Assembly (NCBI GenBank): GCA_017397695.1
Contig: JAFQIF010000066.1
Coordinates: 1-64,000 of the forward strand
Origin: Clostridia bacterium
GTDB lineage: Bacteria; Bacillota_A; Clostridia; Christensenellales; Aristaeellaceae
DNA: 64,000 bases
Reading direction: 5' to 3'
This document shows, piece by piece, positions 15,363 to 24,971 of this stretch. The notes under the pieces were generated by a model. That model searched no databases. It was given only the letters and a program-made list of their open reading frames with translations, and was not told the origin of the DNA. Each line of letters starts with the position of its first letter. Position 1 is the first letter of the stretch. Made by a program: the position numbers and the translations under genes.

Positions 15363-16694
15363 TTAGTCCTCCTTCTGGTTCTTCTGGCGCAGGATGAACT
15401 TGAGCGGCGTGCCTTCGAATCCGAAGGACTTGCGGAACTGGTTTTCCAGATAACGCTGATAAGCGAAGTGCATCAGCTTTTCATCATTGACGAAGAACAC
15501 GAACGTCGGCGGGCATACGCTTTGCTGTGTTGCGTAATAGATTTTCAGATGCCTGCCGGCAGAGAAGGGCGGCTGCAGCGCTGCCGTTGCGTCGGCGAGT
15601 ACGTCGTTAAGCAGACCTGTGGTGATGCGGCGGGAGGTTTGCTCGTAAACAGCCTTCACACTCTCCAGCACCTTGGGTACGCGCTGGCCCGTCAGCGCAG
15701 AGATGAAGAGCACCGGCGCATAGTCCATGAACTTGAGGTCCTCGATCACCTGCTTGCGGTAGGCCTCCATGGTGTTGGTGTCCTTTTCCACGGCGTCCCA
15801 CTTGTTGACGACAATGATGGCGGCCTTGCCTTCCTCGTGCACATAGCCTGCGACCTTGGTATCCTGTTCGGTCACGCCGTCTTCGGCGTTGATCACGATC
15901 AGCGCCACATCGCAGCGGCGAACGGCGGTCAGCGCGCGCACGATGGAATAGCGTTCGATGGATTCCTCCTCGATGGCGCGCTTGCGGCGGATGCCGGCGG
16001 TATCAATAATGTTGTAGCGCTGGCCGTCGCGGGTGAAGGCAGTATCGATTGCGTCGCGCGTGGTACCGGCGATATTGGAGACCATGGAGCGCTCCTGGCC
16101 GAGGATTTTGTTGACCAGGGAACTCTTGCCCACATTCGGGCGGCCGACGACGGCGATCTGGATGGTGTGCTCATCCTCCTCGATATCCTCGCTGCCCTCG
16201 GGGAAATGCTTGACCATTTCGTCAAGAAGATCGCCAAGGCCGAGCAGGTTGACGGAGGAAATCGGGAACGGATCGCCCAGACCCAGATTGTAGAACTCAT
16301 AAATGTTGTCGGACATGCTCTGGTTGTCCACTTTGTTGACAACCAGGATGACCGGCTTGCGGCTCTTACGCAGCATCGTGGCGACGTCCTCGTCGTCTGC
16401 AGTCATACCGGTGCGGCCGTCAGTGAAGAAGAGGATCACATCACAGGTTTCGATCGCGATCTCTGCCTGGCGGCGCATCTGCTTGAGCATGATATCGTCA
16501 GTCTTGGGCTCGATACCGCCGGTGTCGATCAGCGTGAACTTGTAATTGAGCCATTCGCAGTCCGCGTAGATGCGGTCGCGGGTAACGCCAGGCGTATCCT
16601 CAACGATAGAGATGCGCTTCTTGGCGATCTTGTTAAAGAAAGTGGATTTGCCGACGTTCGGCCTGCCGACGACAGCAACAAGGGGCTTTGCCAT
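15363..16694 (-). CDS. der: Ribosome-associated GTPase Der (EngA)
   Basis: Double-GTPase needed for 50S ribosomal subunit assembly. 443 aa with the family layout: first G domain with GRPNVGKSTFFNK, DTGG and NKVD; second with GRPNVGKSSLVNK, DTAGIRRK and NKWD; then a KH-like C-terminal domain from about residue 350 (KIYYATQQSVCPPTFVFFVN). The ATG at 16694 follows GGAGGAC on the minus strand and is 3 bases downstream of the DUF512 gene. The DUF512-der-plsY order is a familiar one in Clostridia. Confidence 0.97.
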   Translation of the reverse strand: MAKPLVAVVGRPNVGKSTFFNKIAKKRISIVEDTPGVTRDRIYADCEWLNYKFTLIDTGGIEPKTDDIMLKQMRRQAEIAIETCDVILFFTDGRTGMTADDEDVATMLRKSRKPVILVVNKVDNQSMSDNIYEFYNLGLGDPFPISSVNLLGLGDLLDEMVKHFPEGSEDIEEDEHTIQIAVVGRPNVGKSSLVNKILGQERSMVSNIAGTTRDAIDTAFTRDGQRYNIIDTAGIRRKRAIEEESIERYSIVRALTAVRRCDVALIVINAEDGVTEQDTKVAGYVHEEGKAAIIVVNKWDAVEKDTNTMEAYRKQVIEDLKFMDYAPVLFISALTGQRVPKVLESVKAVYEQTSRRITTGLLNDVLADATAALQPPFSAGRHLKIYYATQQSVCPPTFVFFVNDEKLMHFAYQRYLENQFRKSFGFEGTPLKFILRQKNQKED

Positions 16695-16697
16695 GGT

Positions 16698-18005
16698 TTA
16701 GTCCTCCGTTCCGCGCAGTGCGTAGAGCAGATCCGCGCCGTCATCGGGAACGGGACGGATTCTGATGCCCAGCTCGCTTTGCGCCTGGTCAAGCGTCATG
16801 TCATCCAGGAAGATATCTTCGCCTTCCCTGAGCATGCTCTCGGTAATCAGTATTTCATCCGCTTCTATGCCTTTAAGCTGGCTTACCAGATCCTGCCCGG
16901 TAATCAGGCCGGATACGGTAACCGTTTCGCCGAAGAAGCGGTTGACGATGGGTTTGATGGTGATATCGACATTGGGGATAGGGTGGCACGCCAGCAGGTC
17001 ACGCATGAAGGGTGCAACCGATGTGCCTGTCGCCATGATCACGCGGCGTGCACGGATTTCGCTCTCGTCGGGATCAAGCCGCGCTGCAGTTTCAAATTCG
17101 TCGCGTAGTCTGGCCAGAAGCCCCACGCCGTTTTCAAACTGCGGGAAATCTTCATAACTCTCTGCATCCGGGATTTCAAGCCCGGCAATCTGATAGAATT
17201 CATCAGAGGGGAATACGAAACGCGTTCCATGCTCACGGAGCATCTTTTTCTGGAAGGCCTCAGCCTGGAGAACGACCTCATGCGCCTCTTCTTTTGTGTA
17301 GGGGCGCAGCGGATAAAGATGCTCACGATAGCGTGTAAGCCCCACGGGCACCAGCGCCACGGTGAGCGCATGCGGCGCAAGGGATGCCAGGTCGCCAAGC
17401 GTCTTGTCCAGTTCGCTGCCGTCGTTGATGCCGGGGCAGAGCACGACCTGGCAATGGAAGCTCATGCCATTGTCGGCAAAACGTGTAAGATGCTCCATGA
17501 TCCTGTCCGCATGGACATGAGAGAGCATTTTGTTGCGCAGGTTGCCGTTGGTCGTATGCACGGAGATGTAGATCGGGCTGGCTTTGCGCTCGATCATCCG
17601 ATCCATTTCGTGCTTGGGCAGATTGGTCAGCGTTACAAAATTACCCGCCATCAGCGATAGACGCCAGTCATCATCGCGTACATACAAGCTCTCGCGCATG
17701 CCCGGCGGCATTTGTTCAATGAAGCAGAACATGCAGTGATTGGCGCAGGTCTTGGGGCAGCTCATCAGGTTTGATTCAAGTGTAAGGCCCAGTGCATCTT
17801 CCGTGCGCTTGTGAATGTGCACGGTGCGCTGCGTTCCGTCCTCCTTTTCAAGAAGAAGCTCCAGCGACGGACGTGCGGTCAGATACTGATAATCCACCAG
17901 GTCGAGCACAGGTGTGCGGTTGATGGAGATGAGCGTTTCGCCATGGCTGATGCCGTGCCTTGCGGCCAGTGAACCGGGGAACACGCTGACAATGCGCTGG
18001 GACAT
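16698..18005 (-). CDS. DUF512 radical SAM protein with N-terminal PDZ-like domain
   Basis: 435 aa. Residues 1-70 resemble a PDZ domain (VFPGSLAARHGISHGETLISINRTPV). A radical-SAM-like cluster follows in CPKTCANHCMFCFIEQMPPGMR, with the extra cysteine typical of this family, then FVTLTNLPKHEMDRMIERK and SPIYISVHTTNGNLRNKML. The C-terminal half is the DUF512 domain, ending with a gly-rich MATGTSVAPFMRDLL and SMLREGEDIFLDDMTL. The biochemical role is not established; its constant neighbour Der suggests a link with ribosome assembly or rRNA/protein modification (inference). First gene of the operon, with promoter at 18045-18073. Confidence 0.93.
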   Translation of the reverse strand: MSQRIVSVFPGSLAARHGISHGETLISINRTPVLDLVDYQYLTARPSLELLLEKEDGTQRTVHIHKRTEDALGLTLESNLMSCPKTCANHCMFCFIEQMPPGMRESLYVRDDDWRLSLMAGNFVTLTNLPKHEMDRMIERKASPIYISVHTTNGNLRNKMLSHVHADRIMEHLTRFADNGMSFHCQVVLCPGINDGSELDKTLGDLASLAPHALTVALVPVGLTRYREHLYPLRPYTKEEAHEVVLQAEAFQKKMLREHGTRFVFPSDEFYQIAGLEIPDAESYEDFPQFENGVGLLARLRDEFETAARLDPDESEIRARRVIMATGTSVAPFMRDLLACHPIPNVDITIKPIVNRFFGETVTVSGLITGQDLVSQLKGIEADEILITESMLREGEDIFLDDMTLDQAQSELGIRIRPVPDDGADLLYALRGTED

Positions 18006-18044
18006 GAATGCAATCCACCTCTACTTCAAAATAACCCAACTTCT

Positions 18045-18073
18045 ATTATGTACAAAACGGAAAGAAAAGTCAA
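18045..18073 (-). promoter_or_regulatory. Sigma-A promoter for the DUF512-der-plsY operon
   Basis: Minus strand: TTGACT (18073-18068), 17-bp spacer, CATAAT (18050-18045), 40 bases before the DUF512 start. AGAGGTGG follows as ribosome site. Confidence 0.75.
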
Positions 18074-18139
18074 GAGGGAGAAATGCTGTGAAGAGAATTG
18101 ACAGGGATATGCGAAGAGGATTACTCTAAAAAATGGTTC

Positions 18140-18182
18140 GTTTCCGGAAACAGACAGGGCTGCACATTGTCCATGCAGCCCT
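18140..18182. other. Palindrome plus hairpin between DUF512 and spoIIP
   Basis: GTTTCCGGAAAC (18140-18151) is a perfect 12-bp palindrome. Five bases on, AGGGCTGCA (18156-18164) pairs with TGCAGCCCT (18174-18182). The hairpin is probably the terminator of spoIIP (minus strand, stop at 18231), but a T run appears only about 20 bases further on, beyond the palindrome. Confidence 0.5.
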
Positions 18183-18230
18183 ATTCTGCTATTGAAGTGT
18201 TTCCACAATGCTTCGATGCTCGAAAGGGAT

Positions 18231-19373
18231 TTATGATTTCTTCTCCTTTTTTTTGCCGAACAGTCCGCCAGTCATCTCACGCATGTTTCGTCCTATCTTG
18301 CGTCCCATCGATCTGTCGGAGCCCGTCTGCGCAGCTGCGAAGATAACGATGCCAATGACCGCAATGGCCAGCAGCAGGCCAATGCCTTTCATGGAGCTCT
18401 TGTTCCGTTCTTTATGGGGGCTGCTGCCAGCTTTGGTGGTTTCCTTGCTCTGCGCGCTCCCTGTTTCCGGACCGTAGAGCGTGGTACTCACCACGTCGGC
18501 CATCACGTCCGTGGAACCCAGAACGCGCTCTTTGCTGATGGTGTGTGTGCCAAACTCAAGCAGAATGGCATTGGGGGAAAGATCCTGGTTATAATTACCC
18601 TTGCCGATGAAGATGTCCTTGATCAGCCCGGGGTATTTTTTGTCGGCCACAGCCTTGATCTGCTTGGCAAATGTACGGTTGACCTCGCTGTTCTGATTGC
18701 TGCGTCCCACCAGTAATCGTACCTGAGATATGCTTTTGCCATCAAGCTCTGCTGCGTATTCGCTTGCGTCGGGTATGCCGTCGCGATGGATGTCGATGAT
18801 TGCATCGGGCCTGTGCTGCAGAAGGCGCTCGGCAGTGCGGCGGCTGCGACGGTATGCGCCGGAGTCATGGGGCAGATGGGTGGATTCATCCAGAATCACA
18901 TCGATGCCTTTTTGCTGGAGAGAATTCCGAAATTCACGCGCTACATCATAGATTCCGCCCTGGCCCTCAATGCTTTGCGTGCCATCGGAAGGAATGTAGC
19001 TCTCGTCGCTGTGGGTTACATACATGGCGATCAGTTTTTTGCTGTCTGAGTCGCCGGTATTGGCCGTCATGACTGCGTCGTACCTGGCTGCGAAGACTGG
19101 CTGCGCTATGCCTGCATCCAGCCAGGATACATCAGGCATCGCTTCAACTCCGATATGCTCGGCGATGGCGCTGGTACCGCTGATGCTTTTGATTCGGTAG
19201 AGCGTGTTGTCTGCGCTGATGTATTCATCGCCCTCGCAGATTGCGCCTGCGATGGCAAAGAGCGGCTGCCCATTTTCATCCACGGCGGTATGAATTGCGC
19301 TGTCATCCTCTGCAGCGCAGGGCATAGCCAGCAGCATGGATAGTGCAAAGAGAGGAATGAACTTGCTTTTCAT
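18231..19373 (-). CDS. spoIIP: Stage II sporulation protein P
   Basis: Peptidoglycan amidase/endopeptidase that works with SpoIID and SpoIIM to drive engulfment of the forespore. 380 aa. The first 22 residues are a cleavable-looking signal peptide (ending AMPCAAEDD). The catalytic SpoIIP domain (about 110-305) has VTHSDESYIPSDG, GGIYDVAREFRNSLQQKGI, STHLPHDSGAYRRSR and IIDIHRDGIP, which supply the conserved histidines and acids. A second membrane segment lies near the C-terminus (GIGLLLAIAVIGIVIFAAA), followed by a basic tail ending GKKKEKKS. The best-known SpoIIP is anchored by its N-terminus, so this arrangement differs. The start overlaps the DUF1614 stop by four bases. Confidence 0.93.
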   Translation of the reverse strand: MKSKFIPLFALSMLLAMPCAAEDDSAIHTAVDENGQPLFAIAGAICEGDEYISADNTLYRIKSISGTSAIAEHIGVEAMPDVSWLDAGIAQPVFAARYDAVMTANTGDSDSKKLIAMYVTHSDESYIPSDGTQSIEGQGGIYDVAREFRNSLQQKGIDVILDESTHLPHDSGAYRRSRRTAERLLQHRPDAIIDIHRDGIPDASEYAAELDGKSISQVRLLVGRSNQNSEVNRTFAKQIKAVADKKYPGLIKDIFIGKGNYNQDLSPNAILLEFGTHTISKERVLGSTDVMADVVSTTLYGPETGSAQSKETTKAGSSPHKERNKSSMKGIGLLLAIAVIGIVIFAAAQTGSDRSMGRKIGRNMREMTGGLFGKKKEKKS

Positions 19374-20011
19374 GCGCGGCTTCCTCCTTCGACGGCGCCG
19401 TCTTCATGCGGCGCATCCGCTTTGCCTGTTTTGATGCGTTCCATGATTTCACCTGTAATCTCGCAGCAAAGCACGCCGATCACACCGGCAAGCACAACGG
19501 CGTCCAGCGCACCTGCGCCGCCAAGATGCACCGCCTGCTGCACACCGCGCAGCCACAGCGATGCGCCGGTGATTATATCTGCGATGATCACGCCCAGCAC
19601 GCCAGCGATGAACGCACTCCTGCGCGAGCGTCCCAGCAGCCAGGCGATCAGGCCGCCGGCTATGCCGTAGAGGATCATAGGATCAAGCATGGGCATCTGT
19701 ACCGGATCGGCGGGCCAAAAGAAGCTGATGGCCGCAATGGCTGCAGCCGTAATGACGGCGGCGACAATGGCGCGCACACGTTCCTTCATTGAATCTGCAT
19801 GCAGCAGCAGATATACGCACACAATCAGCGGAATAAGCGCACCGCCGATGTTGAGTGTGATCAGTCCCAGTGAAATCTCGGGTAACCAGCCGCCGATGAA
19901 GATCGCGGCGACGATGATGAGCGCCTGTCTGTCGGTCAGCGCCATGCGGTCGAGCACGCGCTGGAGCATGCCGAAAAGAATCAGAAGGCTGAGTACAAGC
20001 AGTACGATCAT
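19370..20011 (-). CDS. DUF1614-like polytopic membrane protein
   Basis: 213 aa with about six to seven hydrophobic segments (MIVLLVLSLLILFGML, ALIIVAAIFIGGWL, GGALIPLIVCVYLLL, VAAVITAAAIAAISFF, ILYGIAGGLIAWLLG, AFIAGVLGVIIADIIT, LDAVVLAGVIGVLCCEI). The N-terminal QRVLDRMALTDRQALIIV followed by a loop and a glycine-rich membrane block matches DUF1614 as I remember it. It is translationally coupled to spoIIP (ATGA overlap), so a role in sporulation is a fair inference. No good ribosome site is visible before its ATG. Confidence 0.75.
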   Translation of the reverse strand: MIVLLVLSLLILFGMLQRVLDRMALTDRQALIIVAAIFIGGWLPEISLGLITLNIGGALIPLIVCVYLLLHADSMKERVRAIVAAVITAAAIAAISFFWPADPVQMPMLDPMILYGIAGGLIAWLLGRSRRSAFIAGVLGVIIADIITGASLWLRGVQQAVHLGGAGALDAVVLAGVIGVLCCEITGEIMERIKTGKADAPHEDGAVEGGSRA

Positions 20012-20084
20012 GCCGATGGATATGGAAATCCCTCGCTTTCTATGGAAGAATCAGTGCTAGTGTGCGCAAAAGACGATGGGAATA

Positions 20085-20222
20085 TACGGAGGTACACTGG
20101 GCTGTCGCTCAAACTTGCTCGAGGGATGTGTCTCTCAAATTCCAAACCGATTCAAAACGAAGAATGAGTTTGGGGAGATGTTGCCAAGCGGGTTTCAGGA
20201 TGGGAGGCTTGACGTATTCTCC
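20085..20222. repeat. Intergenic palindromic repeat, worn copy F
   Basis: The stretch CGAAGAATGAGTTTGGGG, then AAGCGGGTTTCAGGATG and CTTGACGTATTCTCC, aligns base by base with the right half of copy E, but the hairpin arms no longer pair well. The left part (GGGCTGTCGCTC, GAGGGATGTGTCTCTC) resembles a decayed left half. It lies between divergent DUF1614 and parE. Confidence 0.5.
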
Positions 20223-20227
20223 AATCC

Positions 20228-20256
20228 TTGCAAATTCAGAAAATATCTGCTAAAAT
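20228..20256 (+). promoter_or_regulatory. Sigma-A promoter for parE-parC
   Basis: TTGCAA (20228-20233), 17-bp spacer, TAAAAT (20251-20256), 35 bases before the parE ATG. Confidence 0.7.
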
Positions 20257-20290
20257 AAGAGGCTGTATGATCACAAGGAGGTTTCTATTC

Positions 20291-22255
20291 ATGGCAAAAA
20301 CGTATTCCGCCAGCATGCTCAAGGTGCTCGAAGGTCTGGATGCGGTCCGGATGCGTCCGGGCATGTACATCGGCTCTACGGGTTCCCGCGGCCTGCACCA
20401 CCTGCTGTGGGAAATCGTGGATAACGCGATCGACGAGGTGGCTAATGGCTATGCCAGAAGCGTCCGAGTGGAGCTACATAAGGACGGCAGCGCGACAGTC
20501 GAAGATGACGGCCGTGGCATGCCGGTGGATATTCATCCTGAGCTGGGCATTACCGGTGTGGAGATGATCTTTACCCGTCTGCATGCAGGCGGTAAGTTTG
20601 ACCACGAAAACTACAGCTATTCCGGCGGCTTGCACGGCGTAGGTGCGTCTGTGGTCAATGCGCTGTCGAAGTGGCTGATTGTCGAGGTCAGTACCGGCGG
20701 CGGTAAATACCGCATGCGTTTTGAGAGCAATTATGATCCTGCGGAAAAGAAGATCGCTTCCGGCCGCGCGGTTACGGCGCTGGAGCGTATCGGTGCGACC
20801 CGCCGCCATGGCACGCGCGTGACCTTTATGCCGGATGACACTGTATTCGAGGAGACGAAGTTTAATTCAGAGATGGTGCGCCGCCGTCTGCGCGAACTGG
20901 CGTATCTGAACAAAGGACTCGAGATTGTGTTTGTCGATGAGCGCGAGAAGGATGAGCAGAAGCGCGAGCAGACCTTCTTCTTTGAGGGCGGCATTGCTGA
21001 CTACGTGAAATATCTCAACCGTGACAAGAATGCAGTGTACGAGAGCATTATCATGCTCGAAGGCATGCAGGAGGATGTGCGTATTTCTCTTGCGCTGCAG
21101 CATACCGACGATTACAGTGAGAGCATCTTCTCCTATGTGAATAATATTCCCACTGCCGAGGGCGGTACGCATGAAATGGGCTTCAAAGCGGGCTTTACCC
21201 GCGCGCTTAACGATTATGCCCGCAAAATTGGCGCGCTTAAGGAGAAGGATAATAATCTCATGGGCGAGGATTACCGCGAGGGAATCACCGCCGTGCTGCT
21301 CACGTTCGTGCGCAATCCCCAGTTCGAGGGCCAGACCAAGGGAAAACTGGGCAATACTGAGGTGCGTCCTGCGGTTGAGGCGTTCGTTTATGCACGCATG
21401 ACCGAGTATCTGGAGAACCTCAAGAATCAGGAAGTTGCCCAGGGTATCGTGGAAAAGGCCGTCAAAGCTAGTAAGGTACGCGAGGCTGCGCGCAAGGCAA
21501 AGGAAGTCGCCCGTGCAAAGAACCAGCTGGAGGCTGCGCCGCTGGTGGGTAAGCTCTCCAGCTGTACAGGCAAGAAGGCTGAGCTCAACGAAATGTTTAT
21601 CGTCGAGGGCGATTCTGCAGGCGGCAGTGCGAAGCAGGGAAGAGACCGACGCTTCCAGGCAATTCTGCCGATCCGCGGTAAGCCGCTCAATGTCGAGAAA
21701 AAGCGCATCGATCAAGTGTTGGCCAACGAGGAATTCCGCTCGATCATCACCGCGCTGGGCACAAGCATTGGTGAGGATTTTGATATCAAGGCGCTCAAAT
21801 ATCACAAAGTCATCATCCTCTCGGACGCAGATCAGGACGGTGCGCATATCCGCGCGATCCTGCTCACGTTCTTCTATCGCTATATGCGCCCGTTGATTAC
21901 CGAAGGGCATGTTTATATCGGTATGCCGCCTCTGTATCGTGTGGCGAAGGGTGATAAGATCGTCTATGCCTACGACGACAAGGAGCTGGCTAAAGTGACG
22001 GCCAGCGTAGGCAGAGGCTATACCGTCCAGCGCTACAAGGGCCTTGGCGAGATGGACCCGTCCCAGCTCTGGGAAACGACCATGAATCCCGAAAATCGCC
22101 AGCTTATGCAGGTGACGCTGGAGGATGTAGCCGAGGCTGAGCGCCTGGTTACGCTTCTGATGGGTGATAAGGTTGAACCACGTAGGGATTACATCACTGC
22201 CTACGCGGATTTTAATAAGGTGGATACGTTCCTGGCACAGGAGGCGAAGCGATAA
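20291..22255 (+). CDS. parE: DNA topoisomerase IV subunit B (gyrase-B-like)
   Basis: ATPase and TOPRIM subunit of a type IIA topoisomerase. The ATG at 20291 follows AAGGAGG and gives 654 aa. The GHKL ATPase has [30 protein letters not shown] and [15 protein letters not shown]; the transducer follows; the TOPRIM part has [21 protein letters not shown], split here as [10 protein letters not shown] and [11 protein letters not shown], and the metal site DADQDGAHI. The C-terminus has [18 protein letters not shown]. It overlaps the next gene by one base. The call as ParE rather than GyrB rests on its partner, which lacks a GyrA box. Confidence 0.88.
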   Translation: MAKTYSASMLKVLEGLDAVRMRPGMYIGSTGSRGLHHLLWEIVDNAIDEVANGYARSVRVELHKDGSATVEDDGRGMPVDIHPELGITGVEMIFTRLHAGGKFDHENYSYSGGLHGVGASVVNALSKWLIVEVSTGGGKYRMRFESNYDPAEKKIASGRAVTALERIGATRRHGTRVTFMPDDTVFEETKFNSEMVRRRLRELAYLNKGLEIVFVDEREKDEQKREQTFFFEGGIADYVKYLNRDKNAVYESIIMLEGMQEDVRISLALQHTDDYSESIFSYVNNIPTAEGGTHEMGFKAGFTRALNDYARKIGALKEKDNNLMGEDYREGITAVLLTFVRNPQFEGQTKGKLGNTEVRPAVEAFVYARMTEYLENLKNQEVAQGIVEKAVKASKVREAARKAKEVARAKNQLEAAPLVGKLSSCTGKKAELNEMFIVEGDSAGGSAKQGRDRRFQAILPIRGKPLNVEKKRIDQVLANEEFRSIITALGTSIGEDFDIKALKYHKVIILSDADQDGAHIRAILLTFFYRYMRPLITEGHVYIGMPPLYRVAKGDKIVYAYDDKELAKVTASVGRGYTVQRYKGLGEMDPSQLWETTMNPENRQLMQVTLEDVAEAERLVTLLMGDKVEPRRDYITAYADFNKVDTFLAQEAKR

Positions 22256-24726
22256 TGGCTCCCAGAAAGAAAACCACAGACCAGACTCCGCAGAAACCGC
22301 ATTACGAGATTATCCAGCGGCCGATGGAAGAGGTCATGCATATTTCCATGATTCCGTATGCGGAGCATGTTATCCTTGAACGCGCACTGCCGCGTGTGGA
22401 GGATGGCTTGAAGCCTGTTCAGCGCCGTATTCTTTTTACCCTCAATGAGCTGGGTATCACGCCCGATAAGCCGCATAAGAAGTGTGCGCGTATTGTCGGT
22501 GACTGTTTGGGTAAATATCATCCGCATGGCGATAGCTCGGTTTACGATGCGATGGTTCGCATGGCGCAGCCTTATAGCCTTCGCGGCGTGCTGGTGGATG
22601 GTCATGGCAATTTCGGCTCCATCGATGGTGACAGCGCTGCGGCAATGCGATACACCGAGGCGCGCATGGCGCCCTTGGCACTGGAGATGCTGCGTGACAT
22701 CGACAAGGATACCGTTCCTTTCAGCTTCAATTTTGACGACTCCCTCAAGGAGCCGGACATGCTGCCTGCGCGATATCCGAATCTGCTGGTCAATGGTGCG
22801 AGCGGCATCGCAGTCGGCCTGGCGACGAATATCCCACCACATAATCTGCGAGAGAGCATTGATGCAGCGATTCTGCTCATGGACAAGCCAGATGCCTCGC
22901 TTTCCGAGATCATGCAGGTAATGCCTGCACCGGATTTCCCGACCGGCGGTCGGCTGATCAGCAACGAGGAAATCGTCAGAGCCTATGAAACGGGCCGCGG
23001 CAAGCTGACCCAGCGTGCGAAGGTGCATATTGAAGATGGAAGCGCAGGACGCAAGCTCATCGTCATCACCGAAGTGCCTTATCAGGTACCCAAGGCAGCG
23101 ATGCTCGAGAAGATCCTGAAGCTTAGCGAGGAAAAGAAGGTTCAGCTCGGCGGCATTTACGATATCCGTGATGAGAGCGATCGTACGGGTCTGCGCGCTG
23201 TTATCGAACTGAGGCGCGACGTGGATCCTATGCAGATTCTCTCTGTGCTCTATAAGTATTCAGACCTTCAGGTTACCTTTGGCGTGAACATGGTCGCCAT
23301 CGCAGAAGGACGCCCTGTGCAGATGGGCGTTAAGGCGATGCTTTCCTATTATATTGACCATCAGAAACGCGTCATTACCCGCCGTACAAAGTACGAATTG
23401 GCGCAGGCAAAAGCCAGAGAGCATATCCTCGAAGGCCTGATGGTCGCCGTGAATAACCTTGACGAGGTCATCGCCATCATCCGAGCAAGCAAGAATCCAA
23501 AGCAGGCCAAAGAACAGTTGATGAATACCTTTGGCCTCACGGATATTCAGGCGCAGGCGATTCTCGATCTTCGTCTGCAGCGTCTGACGGGTCTGGAGAT
23601 CGAAGCGCTCCGTAAGGAATACGAGGCGATTCTCAAGACGATCCGCCGTCTGGAAGGAATCCTCAAGAGCGAGAAAAAGCTCATCGCAGTCATCCGCGAG
23701 GAGATGAGCGAAATCCGCGAGAAATACGGTGACGATCGCCGTACCGAACTGATTGAAGACGACAGCGCGAAGATGCCTGTGGTTGAGAATAAACCCATTG
23801 CCGAGGATACGACAATCTTGCGGTTGAGCGATGGCCAGATTCGGCGCATGAGTCCGCGTATGGTGGATAAGTTCCTCCAGCAGCCGGGCGTGGCTGCCGA
23901 AGTTGTGCAGACAATTCAAACCGCGACGGATGAATCACTGTATATCTTCACGAACCTGGGCAATTGCTTCATGCTGGATATTGCCAAAGTTCCGGAGACT
24001 ATGCGCCTCAAAGAGCGCGGCAGCCTGCTTACCGGTCTCGTTGCTGGCCTTGCCGATGGCGAGTATGCTGTAAATATGCTCTGCGCCAAGAGCGATGAAA
24101 TGGGAAAATATGGCGATCTGCTCTTTATCACCAAGAACGGTCAGCTTAAGCGCACGGCGAGCAGCGAGTATGGCATCCGTCGCTCCCGCTTTGCTGCGAT
24201 CAATCTGAAGGGTGAAGATCAGGTGGCGGCGATGCTTCCGATAGAACAGGATAGCAAGGGGGATTTGCTGCTGGCTACCCGATTGGGCGTGGGTCTTAGA
24301 TTCAAGCTTGGCGAGATCCCTGCTACTGGCCGAGCAACGGCCGGTGTACGAGGCATTGATCTCGGCGATGGAGATGAGGTCTGCTGGTGTTTTCTCCCCA
24401 AGAATGGCGATATGCTGATGGTCGTCAGCGATCGTGGTTTTGGCAAGCGTATGATGGCCGATGATGTAGATCGCCAGAAACGCGCAACGAAGGGACAGAA
24501 ACTCCTGCCGATGACCAAATCCGGCGAGAGTGGTACGCAGCTGGCCGCCGTGCTCGATGTAAGCCGTGCACAGCAGGTTGTTTTCACGCAGAAGCATGGT
24601 CATATGACGACGATGAACACTTTCGAAATCGGCGTGGAGCGCCGAAGCGGAAAGGGACAGCTGCTCGTCAGCGTTTTGCTGGATGATGTAGTAACCGGTG
24701 CAGCTGTAATGGAGAAAACCGAATAA
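22255..24726 (+). CDS. parC: DNA topoisomerase IV subunit A (gyrase-A-like)
   Basis: DNA-cutting subunit, 823 aa. The catalytic tyrosine is in [11 protein letters not shown] and the quinolone region reads [17 protein letters not shown], with serine and aspartate at the two classic resistance positions, so it looks drug-sensitive. A coiled-coil gate (about 380-490) and a beta-pinwheel C-terminal domain follow. Where gyrase A carries its GyrA box (consensus QRRGGKG) this protein reads [16 protein letters not shown], so DNA wrapping and active supercoiling are unlikely and decatenation is the better guess. Gyrase itself is presumably elsewhere. Terminator nine bases downstream. Confidence 0.88.
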   Translation: MAPRKKTTDQTPQKPHYEIIQRPMEEVMHISMIPYAEHVILERALPRVEDGLKPVQRRILFTLNELGITPDKPHKKCARIVGDCLGKYHPHGDSSVYDAMVRMAQPYSLRGVLVDGHGNFGSIDGDSAAAMRYTEARMAPLALEMLRDIDKDTVPFSFNFDDSLKEPDMLPARYPNLLVNGASGIAVGLATNIPPHNLRESIDAAILLMDKPDASLSEIMQVMPAPDFPTGGRLISNEEIVRAYETGRGKLTQRAKVHIEDGSAGRKLIVITEVPYQVPKAAMLEKILKLSEEKKVQLGGIYDIRDESDRTGLRAVIELRRDVDPMQILSVLYKYSDLQVTFGVNMVAIAEGRPVQMGVKAMLSYYIDHQKRVITRRTKYELAQAKAREHILEGLMVAVNNLDEVIAIIRASKNPKQAKEQLMNTFGLTDIQAQAILDLRLQRLTGLEIEALRKEYEAILKTIRRLEGILKSEKKLIAVIREEMSEIREKYGDDRRTELIEDDSAKMPVVENKPIAEDTTILRLSDGQIRRMSPRMVDKFLQQPGVAAEVVQTIQTATDESLYIFTNLGNCFMLDIAKVPETMRLKERGSLLTGLVAGLADGEYAVNMLCAKSDEMGKYGDLLFITKNGQLKRTASSEYGIRRSRFAAINLKGEDQVAAMLPIEQDSKGDLLLATRLGVGLRFKLGEIPATGRATAGVRGIDLGDGDEVCWCFLPKNGDMLMVVSDRGFGKRMMADDVDRQKRATKGQKLLPMTKSGESGTQLAAVLDVSRAQQVVFTQKHGHMTTMNTFEIGVERRSGKGQLLVSVLLDDVVTGAAVMEKTE

Positions 24727-24734
24727 TCCGAATG

Positions 24735-24765
24735 CAGACTCGGGCTTAGCCTGGGTCTGTTTTTC
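24735..24765 (+). terminator. Intrinsic terminator after parC
   Basis: CAGACTCGGGC (24735-24745) pairs with GCCTGGGTCTG (24749-24759), two of the pairs being G-T wobble, followed by TTTTTC. Confidence 0.8.
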
Positions 24766-24971
24766 TTCCTGTCCGAATACGGGCGAAGTACACATGTGCT
24801 ATGATTCTGGTAGCTGACTGACTCAAATAAGGCAGAAATGTGAAACTTGTTTTTTTATGGAAGAAAACGGACGGACGCTTCGTCTAATGGATGAGACCGG
24901 ACAAAAACGTTCTAAAACCTGCCGTTCACTCATATAAACTCTGCGTAGGAAAGAGTGGAGGCGATGCCGGA

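Noticed and set aside
14790..17108. 772-codon open frame on the plus strand
   Set aside because: Antisense to plsY, der and DUF512, crossing three real genes; its product is Asp/His/Ala-rich and unlike any protein.
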